Shown here: one piece after another, positions 8,547 to 18,211 of the stretch | How the letters are laid out: every line of letters starts with the position of its first letter | How positions within the stretch are numbered: the first letter of the stretch is position 1 | Source: Rhizobiaceae bacterium | GTDB lineage: Bacteria > Pseudomonadota > Alphaproteobacteria > Rhizobiales > Rhizobiaceae | Assembly (NCBI GenBank): GCA_017643025.1 | Contig: JAEPOG010000003.1 | Span: 248,001-312,000 of the forward strand | Direction: 5' to 3' | DNA length: 64,000 nucleotides | Translations under genes and position numbers: made by a program | The notes under the pieces: generated by a model | Databases searched by the model: none | What the model saw: only the letters and a program-made list of their open reading frames with translations | Told to the model about the DNA's origin: nothing

Positions 8547-9458
8547 TTAGTCGCTCGCCGGTCGGCGTGAAAGCGGATTCGTAGCAGCCACTGAGGCCTG
8601 TTCCGGTGCGGGGTTAGGCTGGCGCGGACGATGGATAAGCGTCACCAGTACGAACGATATGATCATCAGGAGATACCAGGCGCCAAGCTTGTGAATGGAA
8701 ACCGGCGTCCACGCACCCTCCTGCCCGGGGTAGAGCCATGCCCGCGACCAGGTGCCGATATTCTCGGCGAACCAGATGAACAGCGCGACGAGCAGGAAGC
8801 CGACGAGCAGCGGCATGCGGTGGCGGAAACGGAAAACGCGGTAGTGCACGGTCGTTCGCAGGAAAAGAACCGCCGTGACAGCGAACAGGCCAATCCGGAT
8901 GTCCGGCACGAAATGATGCGCGAAGAAATTGACGTATATTGCGGCCGCCAGCGCGACCGTCGTCCAGAATGGCGGATAGCCGGTGTAACGCATGTCGAAG
9001 ATACGGCTGATGCGCGCGAGGTAGGAGCCGACGGCGGCATACATGAACCCAGAGAAGAGCGGGACCGCGCCGATGCGGAAGAAGCTCTCCTCGGGATAGA
9101 TCCACGAGCCGGCGCTCGTCTTGAAGATCTCCATCGCGGTGCCGACGATGTGGAAAATCAGGATAACCTTGGCCTCCGCCAGCGTTTCCAGCTTGAGCGC
9201 CAGCATCGCCAGCTGGATCAGGAGTGCCGCAAGGAAAAGAAAATCGTAGCGCGTCAGGATTGCGTCGCCGGGCCATACGAGTCGTGTCCCGATGATCAGC
9301 GCCAGCATGGCGCCGCCGAACAGGCAGGCCCACGCCTGCTTCAGTCCGAAGACAGCGAATTCGACAAGCGCGCCTGACGGGCCGATCGAGGGAAGGCTAT
9401 CGAGGACTCGGTGTGCGGCACGGTCGATCCGCGCCTCAACCGATGTGAACCTCCTCAC
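8547..9458 (-). CDS. DUF817 family integral membrane protein
   Basis: The 303-residue protein has about eight hydrophobic segments from residue 32 onward and a charged C-terminal tail. It carries motifs I associate with DUF817: GTAMEIFKTSAGSWIYPEE, FSGFMYAAVGSYLAR and WFAENIGTWSRAW. The conserved acidic and aromatic residues within membrane segments suggest an enzyme or transporter, but no role is established. Its ATG overlaps the stop of the upstream HAD gene by 4 bp, so the two are coupled. Confidence 0.85.
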   Translation of the reverse strand: MRRFTSVEARIDRAAHRVLDSLPSIGPSGALVEFAVFGLKQAWACLFGGAMLALIIGTRLVWPGDAILTRYDFLFLAALLIQLAMLALKLETLAEAKVILIFHIVGTAMEIFKTSAGSWIYPEESFFRIGAVPLFSGFMYAAVGSYLARISRIFDMRYTGYPPFWTTVALAAAIYVNFFAHHFVPDIRIGLFAVTAVLFLRTTVHYRVFRFRHRMPLLVGFLLVALFIWFAENIGTWSRAWLYPGQEGAWTPVSIHKLGAWYLLMIISFVLVTLIHRPRQPNPAPEQASVAATNPLSRRPASD

Positions 9459-10165
9459 TCGGCGGGACTCGCGATTATCGTGCCGAGGAAAGCGGTGAGA
9501 TCGTCGGTCACGAAGTCCACCGCGTCGTCATGTTTGGCATCCCGCTCCCAGATTTCGCTAAATGTCGGCTCGAAATTGCGCGGCACGATCAGCACAGTGG
9601 TCATACCGAGAGACTTTGGCGTTTCCAGGTTGCGGCCGAGGTCTTCGAACATGGCGGCGTTCTTCGGCTCAACGCCGTGCCGTTCGAGGAAGCGGGCATA
9701 GGTCGACGGCGCCGGTTTCGGTTCCAGATCGGCGGCGAGGATGTCGAAGATATCATCGAAATGGTCGAGAATGCCGAGCTGCCGCGCCGTCCGCTCGGCA
9801 TGCATGCGGTCGCCATTGGTGAAGATGAAGCGCCTGCCCGGCAATGCCTTGATCGCATCGCCGAGCGCGGGGTCGGGCGCGAGACCAGAATAGTCGATGT
9901 CGTGCACCTTGTTCAGGAAATCGTCGGGGTCGATGCCGTGCAGCGCCATAAGCCCGTTCAGCGTGGTTCCGTAATCCCGGTACATCTGCTTCTGCACGGC
10001 GCGCGCCTCGTCATGGGGCAGTGTCAGAAGCTCCGACACAAAGCGCGTGATGCGCACGTCGATCTGCGCGAACAGGTTCGAATGGTGCGGGTAGAGCGTG
10101 TTGTCGAGATCGAACACCCACTCGCTCACATGGGCGAAATGGCGGCTGTCTGGTCGGTTGGTCAT
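9455..10165 (-). CDS. HAD-family pyrimidine 5'-nucleotidase
   Basis: The 236-residue protein (from the ATG at 10165, preceded by AGGAGCCGC) has HAD motif I as VFDLDNTLYP, motif II in FIFTNGDR, and the later AMFEDLGRNLETPKSLG motif with the acidic metal ligands. This matches the pyrimidine 5'-nucleotidase (SDT1-like) branch, which dephosphorylates UMP/CMP. In rhizobia this gene is usually near dapD and argB, as here. The longer frame to 10201 lacks a ribosome binding site. Confidence 0.9.
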   Translation of the reverse strand: MTNRPDSRHFAHVSEWVFDLDNTLYPHHSNLFAQIDVRITRFVSELLTLPHDEARAVQKQMYRDYGTTLNGLMALHGIDPDDFLNKVHDIDYSGLAPDPALGDAIKALPGRRFIFTNGDRMHAERTARQLGILDHFDDIFDILAADLEPKPAPSTYARFLERHGVEPKNAAMFEDLGRNLETPKSLGMTTVLIVPRNFEPTFSEIWERDAKHDDAVDFVTDDLTAFLGTIIASPAE

Positions 10166-10268
10166 GCGGCTCCTATGGCACGATAGGCCGATTGGTTCCA
10201 ATTTTATCGAACGCGGAAACCGGCCTTTGAGAATGCGCGGCTAGGGTCCCCGAAACGGGGAGACTAGC

Positions 10269-11051
10269 ATGCAGCGCATTGTCATGAGATCGATCCTGAT
10301 CACGGCAGGATCGGTCGCGGCGTCCTTCGCCATGGGCGGGGTTCTCATCCCGCTTCTGGGCGGTACGTTCGACACCATAGCTCTGTGGATGTGCATTCTG
10401 TGCCCCATGGCGATTGCCGGTCCGGTGAGTTTTGCCACGCAGGTGAACAGCAAGAGACTGGCCGACGCCCACGACGAACTTTGCAAGGCGCATGAGCGGC
10501 TAGCGGTCGCCCATGCCGATCTGGCCGAGGCCCACAGCCGCCTGGCCGAAAAAGCGCGCCATGACGACATGACGGGCATGCTCAACCGCGAGAGCTTCTT
10601 CGCCGCATTGGAAGATGCACGGGGCCTGGTCGAGAGCGGGACGCTGCTGATCATCGACGCCGATCACTTCAAGCGCATCAACGACAACCACGGCCATCTG
10701 ACCGGCGACGATGCGCTGCTCGCAATATCGGACGCCATCGGTCTGGCGCTACGCAAGGACGATCTGCGTGGTCGCATCGGCGGCGAGGAATTTGCTGTGT
10801 TCCTGTCCGGGGCGACCCCGGCCGAGGCGCGGCAGACCGCGGAGCGCATTCGGCGCGAAGTCGAGTCCATTAGGTTCAAGCCCAAGAACGGCGGGCTGAT
10901 ACCATTGAGCGTCAGCATCGGCGCGGCCACCCACCGCAAGGCGTCCACTCTCTCCGAGCTGATGCGCGAAGCCGACGGCCGTCTCTACAGGGCAAAGCGG
11001 GAGGGCCGGAACCGGGTCGTCTTCGATCCGGACATCGTGAAGGTCGCCTAG
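10269..11051 (+). CDS. membrane-bound diguanylate cyclase (GGDEF)
   Basis: The 260-residue protein makes cyclic di-GMP from two GTP. Two hydrophobic segments (about 6-30 and 38-57) form a short membrane hairpin. A helix with four heptads of the form AHxxLxx (residues 67-94) follows and leads into the GGDEF domain. The active site is GGEEF at 171-175, an active variant. An inhibitory I-site RKDD (162-165) lies exactly five residues before it, so product feedback is expected. No sensory domain other than the membrane hairpin is visible. Confidence 0.95.
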   Translation: MQRIVMRSILITAGSVAASFAMGGVLIPLLGGTFDTIALWMCILCPMAIAGPVSFATQVNSKRLADAHDELCKAHERLAVAHADLAEAHSRLAEKARHDDMTGMLNRESFFAALEDARGLVESGTLLIIDADHFKRINDNHGHLTGDDALLAISDAIGLALRKDDLRGRIGGEEFAVFLSGATPAEARQTAERIRREVESIRFKPKNGGLIPLSVSIGAATHRKASTLSELMREADGRLYRAKREGRNRVVFDPDIVKVA

Positions 11052-11137
11052 CTGGCAGGCTCGTCCTGCGGCTGTGGCAATTGCCCTGCGGGACGATATC
11101 CGTCTAGAAGCTTCGCACCTGTCTCGCGAAGTCTCTC

Positions 11138-12043
11138 ATGGAACTCTGGATACCGATCACGATCGCTGCGGCGTTCCTGCAGAATTTGCGCTCGGCCGCG
11201 CAGAAGCAGCTCAAGACAGTCATGGGCACGACAGGCGCGACCTTCGTCCGCTTTGGCTTCGGCGTGCCGTTCGCGATCCTGTTCGTTTGGTTCCTCAATG
11301 CTGGGCTCGGCTACCGACTGCCGAATCCCAACGGCGCCTTTCTGCTGTGGGCTGCAATCGGCGGCCTCGGTCAGGTCGGCGCGACCTTCCTGCTCATCCA
11401 TCTTTTTTCGTTCCGCAACTTCGCTGTCGGAACCGCCTATTCGCGCACGGAGCCGGCGCAGGCCGCGATCTTCGGTCTGGTCATCCTGGCCGAATGGCCC
11501 TCGGTCGGAGCGCTGGCCGCCATCGCGATCAGCGTGTTCGGAGTGATGCTGATCTCCGTTGCCCATGAGCCTAAGAGCCTGCGCAATCTCGTCACTTCGG
11601 TCATGAGCCGCAACGCACTGATCGGGCTGGCGTCGGGCACGCTGTTCGGCATCGCCGCCGTCGCCTACCGCTCGGCTTCGCTGTCGCTCGGCGGACCGAA
11701 CGCAATGATGCAGGCAGCCTACACGCTAGCCTGGGTCATCGTCTTCCAGACGGTGATCATGGCCGGCTGGATGATCTGGAAGGATCGCGCCGAGATCGGC
11801 CGCATCGCCCGCGCATGGAAACCGGCGCTTTTCACCGGCTTCGTCGGCGCCAGTGCCTCGTTCGGCTGGTTCACCGCCATGACCTTGCAGCAGGCGGCGA
11901 TCGTCAAGGCGCTGGCGCAGATCGAGATGCTGTTCACCTTCGCCGCGTCGGTCTTCTATTTCCGCGAGAAGATTACCCGGCTGGAAACGGCGGGATGCCT
12001 GCTCATCGTCGCAGGCATCCTCGTGCTCGTACTGCTTGGCTGA
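11138..12043 (+). CDS. EamA/DMT-family transporter
   Basis: The 301-residue protein has about ten membrane segments in two repeats, the layout of the drug/metabolite transporter superfamily (EamA). Typical features are GTAYSRTEPAQAAIFG at the end of repeat 1 and LAQIEMLFTFAASVFYFREKIT at the end of repeat 2. The substrate is unknown; family members export amino acids or metabolites. It converges on phhA with 5 bp between the stops. Confidence 0.9.
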   Translation: MELWIPITIAAAFLQNLRSAAQKQLKTVMGTTGATFVRFGFGVPFAILFVWFLNAGLGYRLPNPNGAFLLWAAIGGLGQVGATFLLIHLFSFRNFAVGTAYSRTEPAQAAIFGLVILAEWPSVGALAAIAISVFGVMLISVAHEPKSLRNLVTSVMSRNALIGLASGTLFGIAAVAYRSASLSLGGPNAMMQAAYTLAWVIVFQTVIMAGWMIWKDRAEIGRIARAWKPALFTGFVGASASFGWFTAMTLQQAAIVKALAQIEMLFTFAASVFYFREKITRLETAGCLLIVAGILVLVLLG

Positions 12044-12048
12044 CTGTC

Positions 12049-12882
12049 TCAGACCGTTGCCGGATCGAGCGGCGGTTCGTCCTTGAAGCGCCGGACCAGA
12101 CCAGCGATGTCGAGCGCGCCGAACGCCTCGCGCAGCGTCTCGAAGGACGGCAGCACGAAATAGGCCCGCTGGAACTTGTCGATCTCGTAGCTGGTGCGCA
12201 TCACCGTCTCGATGTCGAAGGGCACACGGTGCGCGTCGGCGCTTTCCACCGCGAACTGAAGCTCCGAATAGGAAGACATCAGTCCAGCGCCGAAGGCCTT
12301 CAGCGGTTCGCCCGGACCCTGGATGAGGCCGAACTCGGACGTGTACCAGTAGAGCCGGGTGATCATCTCGTCGCCGCCAAGCGCGATCGCTTCGCCGGCC
12401 CGCTCGCCATACATCTGCATGAAGTCGGCGAACTCCGGCTGCGTCAGGATCGGTACATGGCCGAAGAAGTCGTGGAACATGTCGGGCTCCACGATGTAGT
12501 CGAGTTCGTCCTCGCGGCGCAGCCAGTTGGTCACCGGGAAGCGGCGGTTGGCGAGGTGATCGAAGAAGGGTTCGGCCGGGATCAGGCCCGGCACCGCTAC
12601 GATCTCCCAGCCGGTCCGCTCGCGCAGCTTGTCGCTCACTTCGTCGAAATCGGGGATCTGTTCCAGCAGGCCGAGCGTGGCCACACCGTCGAGATAGGAT
12701 TTGTGTGCGAGGCGCGAGGTCAGCTCGGTTTGCCGGTCGCAGAGCGTGCGCCACACCTTCTGCTGGGCGTCGTCATAGTCGTATGCCTGTTCAACGGTGA
12801 AGTCCGGCCGGCAGGCGAGGTAGTCGCCGCGCAGCCCTTGTTTGGCGCATTCGCGCGCATAGTCCTGAACGCTGATTTCCAT
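12049..12882 (-). CDS. phhA: phenylalanine 4-monooxygenase PhhA
   Basis: PhhA hydroxylates phenylalanine to tyrosine with tetrahydrobiopterin and Fe(II). From the ATG at 12882, preceded by a strong CCAAGGAGGAGCC, the product has 277 residues. The iron ligands His137 and His142 (DMFHDFFGHVPIL) and Glu183 (WYTSEFGL) are visible. An in-frame extension to 12936 lacks a ribosome binding site. A divergent Lrp-family regulator starts 138 bp away and is the obvious candidate regulator. Confidence 0.97.
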   Translation of the reverse strand: MEISVQDYARECAKQGLRGDYLACRPDFTVEQAYDYDDAQQKVWRTLCDRQTELTSRLAHKSYLDGVATLGLLEQIPDFDEVSDKLRERTGWEIVAVPGLIPAEPFFDHLANRRFPVTNWLRREDELDYIVEPDMFHDFFGHVPILTQPEFADFMQMYGERAGEAIALGGDEMITRLYWYTSEFGLIQGPGEPLKAFGAGLMSSYSELQFAVESADAHRVPFDIETVMRTSYEIDKFQRAYFVLPSFETLREAFGALDIAGLVRRFKDEPPLDPATV

Positions 12883-13019
12883 GGCTTGGCTCCTCCTTGG
12901 AAGCGTCAATTGCATGACCGCCATGATAATCGCCAAGCGCTGCGGGTTCTTGCTTTCTTCGGGGCAATGGAAGCCATTTTGAGGTATGTTTACTCGCAGA
13001 TCGAAGAAGGTGAGTGAAA

Positions 13020-13496
13020 ATGCCTCAATTGGATGAATTCGAGATTGCCATGCTCGATGCCTTGCAGCGCGACGGGCGCAAGCCCGTGTCGGAGCTAGCG
13101 CAGGAAATCGGCCTGTCGACCACGCCGTGCGCGCGCCGCTTCGACGGACTGAGACAATCGGGCATCATCAAGGGGTTTCAGGCCGTGATCGGCCGCCGTG
13201 CCATCGGCCTGACCGTTGAGGTCTTCGTGCAGGTTCGGCTTGCCAGCCACAGCGACGACTCGCCCGAGCGCTTCATCGCCGCCGTGCGCGACATGGACGA
13301 GGTATCGTCATGCTGGACCATGACCGGCGACCACGACTTCCTGCTACACGTTATGGTGCCGACGGTCGACGACCTCAACGACTTCGTCATGAACCGGCTG
13401 ATGCGCCTGAAGGGCGTGCGCGACGTGCACACCCAGCTGGTGCTGTCCAACATCAAGGGGCCGGGCCGGGTGCCGCTACAGCACCTGCGGCGCTAA
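13020..13496 (+). CDS. Lrp/AsnC-family regulator, divergent from phhA
   Basis: The 158-residue protein has an N-terminal helix-turn-helix (about 6-55: DEFEIAMLDALQRDGRKPVSEL, then LSTTPCARRFDGLR) and a C-terminal RAM/ligand domain (GDHDFLLHVMVPTVDDLNDF). The ATG at 13020 sits nine bases after GAAGG; a GTG at 13014 in the same frame is too close to it. Divergence from phhA suggests it activates or represses phenylalanine hydroxylation in response to an aromatic amino acid; this is inferred from position. Confidence 0.92.
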   Translation: MPQLDEFEIAMLDALQRDGRKPVSELAQEIGLSTTPCARRFDGLRQSGIIKGFQAVIGRRAIGLTVEVFVQVRLASHSDDSPERFIAAVRDMDEVSSCWTMTGDHDFLLHVMVPTVDDLNDFVMNRLMRLKGVRDVHTQLVLSNIKGPGRVPLQHLRR

Positions 13497-13503
13497 GCGC
13501 TGC

Positions 13504-14397
13504 CTAAGGCACGATCAGCGTGCCGGCGCCGTGTTCGGTGAAAAGCTCGAGCAGCACAGCATGCGCGGTCTTGCCGTTCAGGATGACCACGCCCTCGACG
13601 CCGCGCTCGATGGCTTCGATGCAGGTCTCCACCTTGGGGATCATGCCGCCCGATATCGTGCCGTCCTCGATCAGCGCCTTGGCTTCGGCCACCGTCAGCT
13701 CGTCGATCAGTTTCTTGTCCTTGTCGAGTACGCCCGGCACGTCGGTGAGGAACAGCAGGCGCGAGGCGCGCACCGCACCCGCGATGGCGCCCGCGAATGT
13801 GTCGGCATTGATGTTGTAGGTGTGGCCGTCGCGGCCGGGCGCTACTGGCGCGATAACCGGGATCATCTCAGAGCCTGCCAGCAGGTCGAGCAGGGTACGA
13901 TCGACCTCGACCGGCTCGCCGACGAAGCCCAGATCGAGCACCCGCTCGATATTGCTGTCGGGGTCGCGGATCGTCTTGTGCGCCTTTTCGGCGAACACCA
14001 TGTTGCCGTCCTTGCCGCACAGGCCGATGGCCCATTCGCCCTCGGCGTTGATCAGCGCCACGATCTCCTTGTTGATCGACCCGGCGAGAACCATCTCGAC
14101 AATCTCGACGGTCTTGGCGTCGGTGACCCGCAAACCGCCCTCGAATTTCGACTCGATGCCCATCTTGGCGAGCATGGCCGCGATCTGGGGGCCGCCGCCG
14201 TGGACGACGATGGGGTTCACGCCGGACTGCTTCAGGAGCGCAATATCGCGGGCGAAAGCCTGGCCAAGTCCGGCGTCGCCCATGGCATGCCCGCCATACT
14301 TCACGACAACAGTCTTGTTCTCGTAGCGCTGCATGAAGGGCAGGGCGGCCGAGAGAAGCCTGGCCTGCTCGGCGGGATTGGAAATGTCGGCGGCCAT
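13504..14397 (-). CDS. argB: acetylglutamate kinase ArgB
   Basis: ArgB phosphorylates N-acetyl-L-glutamate, the second step of arginine synthesis. The 297-residue product from the ATG at 14397 (preceded by CCGAGGAACCC) has the amino-acid-kinase motifs [11 protein letters not shown] (phosphate loop region), VVHGGGPQI and [16 protein letters not shown]. The C-terminal [10 protein letters not shown] motif is also present. The frame is open to 14478 but family alignment starts near MAADIS. It converges on the Lrp gene with 7 bp between. Confidence 0.97.
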   Translation of the reverse strand: MAADISNPAEQARLLSAALPFMQRYENKTVVVKYGGHAMGDAGLGQAFARDIALLKQSGVNPIVVHGGGPQIAAMLAKMGIESKFEGGLRVTDAKTVEIVEMVLAGSINKEIVALINAEGEWAIGLCGKDGNMVFAEKAHKTIRDPDSNIERVLDLGFVGEPVEVDRTLLDLLAGSEMIPVIAPVAPGRDGHTYNINADTFAGAIAGAVRASRLLFLTDVPGVLDKDKKLIDELTVAEAKALIEDGTISGGMIPKVETCIEAIERGVEGVVILNGKTAHAVLLELFTEHGAGTLIVP

Positions 14398-14464
14398 GGG
14401 GTTCCTCGGCTGGCAAAAACGCCGGTCTCTTACCGGCAATTGCGTGCGGTCGCAAACAGTGGAT

Positions 14465-15964
14465 TCAGGCCGGAACATGGAACGGCGCGCGGCGTTCGCG
14501 CCAGCCCGACAGCTGTTCCAGTTGCGCGGCTAGCGAGTACAGGGTTTCCTCATCGCCGGGCCTTCCCGCTGCCTGGATGCCGAGCGGCAGCCCAGCGTCC
14601 GTGACGTGAACCGGCAGCGAAATGGACGGCTGCCCGGTGACATTCTGGATTGCAGGCCAGTGGGTGAACCACAGGCTCTTGTCCATGAGCTGTCCGAGAA
14701 ACTGGTCGAACTTCAGAAGCCGAGTCAGGCGAAGTTTGTCGAGCACGTTCTCCAGAAATTCATCCGTACCTTTCGGGTCCATGCCGCCAACTGGCACGGG
14801 CGGATGCGCGATGAGCGGCATCAGCACCGCGTCGAACCGGCCAGTGTGCTCGATAAGTTCACGCGAAGCGGCGTGCAGGCGCTGAACACCGGCATAGATT
14901 TCGCCGGCGGACATGACCTCGCCGAGCCGGGCCAGAACCCTCGTCGTGCGTTCGACGTCAGAGATGACGCTTCGGCCAACCCTGTCGGCTTCGAGCCGCA
15001 TCTGGCCGGCGACGGACGATGCGACCGACCGAGCGAAATCGGCCATGAAGGCGCGTCCGACCATGGGCAGATCGATTTCCTCGATCGAATGTCCGGCTTC
15101 CCGCGCCAGTGCGACCGCAGCATCCAGAGCGGCCATCGTTTCGCTCGAAACCGGCAGGCCCAGCGGCGTGGCGCGATAGACGGCGAGCGAGAGCGTGCCA
15201 GGATCGCGCGAAGCGGCCTGCAGGAAGGTTCCCTTCTGCGGCGGCCGGGCTTCGTAGGGCGAAAGCGGGTCAGGCCCGTGCGTGAGATCGAGCAGCAGCG
15301 CGCTGTCGCGCACCGAGCGCGTCACCGCGTGATCGACCACGAAACCGTACCAACTCTCCGAGGTCATTGGCGTCAGCGGCACCCGGCCTCGCGACACCTT
15401 CATCCCGACAAGGCCGGTTGTGGCGGATGGAACGCGGATCGACCCGCCGCCGTCGGAAGCATGCGCTGCCGGGACCACACCTGCGGCCACGAGCGCCGCC
15501 GAACCGCCCGACGATCCGCCGCTCGTGTGGCCGGTATTCCACGGATTGCGGGTCCGGCCGTAGGCCTTGGATTCGGTGACGAGGCGCAGCCCGTGTTCGG
15601 GGCTCGTGCTGGTGACGATTGGGACAAGTCCTGCTGCGAGATAGCGCTCGACCAACACGGAATCGAAATCCGGCACGAAGGCCGGCGCGCGGCTGCCCGA
15701 ATGCATGGGCACGCCCTTCTGGGCGATGGCGAGGTCCTTGATGGCGAAGGGCACGCCTGCCAGCGGCAGTTTGCGGTCGATGTTCCTGGCTCGCTGGCGC
15801 GCGCTGTCGTACATGCGCTCGACGACCGCGTTTATGTCGGGGTTGACACGCTCGGCGCGTTGAATGGCGGCTTCGACCAGCTCGACCGGGTCCAGGTCGC
15901 CGCTATTCACATGCGCGGCCAGGCCAACCGCATCCTCTTCCCAAAGCAGTTTTTCTACGCTCAT
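14465..15964 (-). CDS. amidase signature family hydrolase
   Basis: The 499-residue protein belongs to the amidase signature family (Ser-cisSer-Lys triad), hydrolysing an amide of unknown structure. The catalytic Lys76 is in [14 protein letters not shown]. The Gly/Ser-rich block [18 protein letters not shown] (145-162) holds the cis-Ser near 151, and the nucleophile is Ser175 in [12 protein letters not shown]. It sits just upstream of argB on the same strand but 67 bp away, so linkage is uncertain. Closest functional relatives are 6-aminohexanoate-cyclic-dimer hydrolase-type amidases, but substrate cannot be read here. Confidence 0.92.
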   Translation of the reverse strand: MSVEKLLWEEDAVGLAAHVNSGDLDPVELVEAAIQRAERVNPDINAVVERMYDSARQRARNIDRKLPLAGVPFAIKDLAIAQKGVPMHSGSRAPAFVPDFDSVLVERYLAAGLVPIVTSTSPEHGLRLVTESKAYGRTRNPWNTGHTSGGSSGGSAALVAAGVVPAAHASDGGGSIRVPSATTGLVGMKVSRGRVPLTPMTSESWYGFVVDHAVTRSVRDSALLLDLTHGPDPLSPYEARPPQKGTFLQAASRDPGTLSLAVYRATPLGLPVSSETMAALDAAVALAREAGHSIEEIDLPMVGRAFMADFARSVASSVAGQMRLEADRVGRSVISDVERTTRVLARLGEVMSAGEIYAGVQRLHAASRELIEHTGRFDAVLMPLIAHPPVPVGGMDPKGTDEFLENVLDKLRLTRLLKFDQFLGQLMDKSLWFTHWPAIQNVTGQPSISLPVHVTDAGLPLGIQAAGRPGDEETLYSLAAQLEQLSGWRERRAPFHVPA

Positions 15965-16080
15965 TTCCCCCTCCGCTTCCGCCGAAGCTTAGGGGCGCTT
16001 GCCCGGTCCGGCAACGCGGACTGAATCAGGAAACGCTGACGGTCGTTGCAAATCGCGCCCCACCGCCTAATCTGGCCCTA

Positions 16081-16620
16081 ATGACGCCTCAGGATATTTC
16101 CAAGCTGATCGTCCGCGTTTCGATGCGCGACCGAAACGCGTTCGATTTGCTTTACCGGCAAACGAGCGCGAAACTCTACGGGGTGTGCCTGCGTATCTTG
16201 AACGACCGGGCAGAGGCTGATGAGGCGTTGCAGGAGGTTTTCGTCAAGATCTGGACGAAGGCGGACCGTTTCGCTGTCTCAGATCTCAGTCCGATTTCGT
16301 GGCTGGTGGCCGTGGCGCGCAACCATTCGATTGACAGGATTCGCGCCCGCCGTCCCGCCACGGACGACATCGACGGGGCGCTGAATATCGCCGACCCCAC
16401 CCCCGGACCCGAGGCGGCTGCCGTCGCCAGCGGGGAACGGGCGGCGATTGACCGGTGTCTCGGTGAACTTGAGGCCGATCGCGCGGCGGCCGTGCGTGGT
16501 GCCTATCTGAATGGTGATTCTTATGCCGAACTGGCGGAGCGCTTCGCCGTTCCGCTCAACACGATGCGAACCTGGCTGCGCCGCAGCCTGATCAGTCTGA
16601 GGGAGTGCCTCGAGCGATGA
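16081..16620 (+). CDS. ECF-type RNA polymerase sigma factor
   Basis: The 179-residue protein has sigma region 2 (FDLLYRQTSAKLYGVCLRIL, then EADEALQEVFVKIW and WLVAVARNHSIDRIRARR) and region 4 (GDSYAELAERFAVPLNTMRTWLRRSL). It belongs to the SigK/RpoE-like extracytoplasmic-function group. The stop overlaps the start of the anti-sigma gene (ATGA), the standard layout for a sigma/anti-sigma pair. A fasciclin gene 137 bp after the pair and msrB further on are possible targets. I could not identify its promoter consensus with confidence. Confidence 0.94.
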   Translation: MTPQDISKLIVRVSMRDRNAFDLLYRQTSAKLYGVCLRILNDRAEADEALQEVFVKIWTKADRFAVSDLSPISWLVAVARNHSIDRIRARRPATDDIDGALNIADPTPGPEAAAVASGERAAIDRCLGELEADRAAAVRGAYLNGDSYAELAERFAVPLNTMRTWLRRSLISLRECLER

Positions 16621-17339
16621 CGCCGGCGGACGACAACGACCTGGAACGGAAAGGAGGCGAGGACATGCTCGCCGCCGAGTACGTTCTTGGCGTTCTGCCG
16701 GCGAACGAGCGGCGGCAGGCGGCGGAGCGCATCGAGAACGATCCTTCTTTCGCGCGCGAGGTCGACGCCTGGGAACTCAGGCTCTCCGGCATGGCGGAGG
16801 CCTACGAGCCTGTCGAGCCGCCCGCCGACCTGAAACGTGCGCTCGACACCCGGCTCTTCGCGGGTGGCAAGACTGCGAAACCCGGCGCCGGCCTTTGGAG
16901 CAGTCTGGCGTTCTGGCGCGGTCTGACGGCAGCGGCACTGGCCGTTGCGATCATTGCGCTGGCAATCCCCTATTTCACGGTCGTCTCGAGCGATATTACC
17001 ACCGAGCGGCTCGTAGCGTCGCTCTCGCACGACGATACGGACGTTCATTACTTCGTTGTCTACGACGCCGAGAAGTCGGACATTGGCCTCTCGCATGTCA
17101 CCGGGGCGCGCGCCGAGGGCCGCGACTTCGAGCTTTGGGTCATCGAAGGTGATAGTCCGCCTGCCTCACTTGGCGTGATTCCGGTTGGCTCCAATGTGCA
17201 CCTGGCGGTTACCGGGGAACTTCGGCGCAAGATCGAGGCCGGCGCCGTCTTCGCCATCAGCCTGGAGCCCCAGGGCGGCTCCCCGACCGGACAGCCGACC
17301 GGACCCGTGGTTGCCGCAGGCGGCCTGACGACCATCTGA
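16617..17339 (+). CDS. membrane anti-sigma factor (RskA-like)
   Basis: The 240-residue protein starts at the ATG that overlaps the sigma stop. The cytoplasmic part has the RskA pattern EYVLGVLPANERRQAAERIENDP (about 20-42) and VDAWELRLSGMAE. One membrane segment lies at about residues 102-124 (AAALAVAIIALAIPYF), and the periplasmic domain carries FELWVIEGDSPPASLGVIP and ISLEPQGGSPTGQPTGPVVA, typical of RskA C-terminal domains. It should hold the sigma factor inactive until an envelope signal releases it. Confidence 0.93.
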   Translation: MTPADDNDLERKGGEDMLAAEYVLGVLPANERRQAAERIENDPSFAREVDAWELRLSGMAEAYEPVEPPADLKRALDTRLFAGGKTAKPGAGLWSSLAFWRGLTAAALAVAIIALAIPYFTVVSSDITTERLVASLSHDDTDVHYFVVYDAEKSDIGLSHVTGARAEGRDFELWVIEGDSPPASLGVIPVGSNVHLAVTGELRRKIEAGAVFAISLEPQGGSPTGQPTGPVVAAGGLTTI

Positions 17340-17476
17340 CCGCAGGCCTTTGCCGGCCATCACGCCACTGTGATCGGCCGTCCGTAATGAGGGTGAAACT
17401 CGCCAGCATTCCCTCCCGTGACTCCCGTCGCCCGCTTCGAAGGGCGTCAAAAATGAATCGAGAGGAGTCACCCCCA

Positions 17477-18034
17477 ATGCGTAAGTTCACTTCCATTATC
17501 TCCGGTACCGTCGCTGCCGCCGCGATCGCTGGTTTCGCGATTGCTGCCGAGAACCCGATGGTCGGTGGCGCGCCGATGTATGCCGACAAGAATATCGTCG
17601 AGAACGCCGTGAACTCGAAGGACCACACCACGCTGGTCGCAGCCGTGCAGGCCGCCGGCCTGGTCGAGACCCTGCAGGGCCCTGGCCCGTTCACCGTCTT
17701 CGCGCCAGTCAATGCGGCGTTCGAGGAGCTTCCGGCCGGCACAGTCGAGACGCTGCTCAAGCCCGAGAACAAGGATCAGCTGACCAAGATTCTGACCTGC
17801 CACGTCGTTGCGGCTGACGCCATGTCGGATGCCATTGCCGGCATGATTGCCGACGATGGCGGCAACCACCCGGTTCCGACCGTTGGCGGATGCACGCTGC
17901 AGGCCAAGATGGATGGCGACAGCATCACGCTGACCGACGAGAACGGCAATGTGGCGACCGTCACCATCGCTGACGTCGATCAGTCGAATGGCGTCATTCA
18001 CGTCATCGACAAGGTCCTTCTGCCGAAGGCCTGA
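17477..18034 (+). CDS. exported fasciclin-domain protein
   Basis: The 185-residue product from the ATG at 17477 (preceded by GAGAGGAGTCACCCCCA) has a signal peptide (about 1-24). It contains one fasciclin (FAS1) domain with the motifs GPGPFTVFAPVNAAFEEL, LTKILTCHVVAA and NGVIHVIDKVLLPKA. FAS1 proteins are envelope proteins linked to adhesion or stress. In rhizobia this gene often follows an ECF sigma/anti-sigma operon, as here, so it is probably a sigma target. The open frame starts at 17387 but lacks a signal peptide there. Confidence 0.93.
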   Translation: MRKFTSIISGTVAAAAIAGFAIAAENPMVGGAPMYADKNIVENAVNSKDHTTLVAAVQAAGLVETLQGPGPFTVFAPVNAAFEELPAGTVETLLKPENKDQLTKILTCHVVAADAMSDAIAGMIADDGGNHPVPTVGGCTLQAKMDGDSITLTDENGNVATVTIADVDQSNGVIHVIDKVLLPKA

Positions 18035-18084
18035 TCCAGTCCCTGCTGCGCGGCGAACCCCGTCACTGCCGCGCGGTAGCGCAA

Positions 18085-18121
18085 CGCCCCACCGTGTCCC
18101 CAAGCATTGCACGGTGGGGCG
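18085..18121 (+). terminator. stem-loop after the fasciclin gene
   Basis: A perfect 12-bp stem (CGCCCCACCGTG at 18085-18096 pairing with 18110-18121) closes a 13-nt loop and is followed by AATTTGCTT. It lies 50 bp after the fasciclin stop, so it probably ends that transcript. Confidence 0.7.
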
Positions 18122-18211
18122 AATTTGCTTGCGAGCTTCCTCAAGCCAAGTTGATTGTGGCGCGAGCGGGTCGGCGGTGTATTCGACACACTGACCAAAG
18201 GGAGAATTGAG

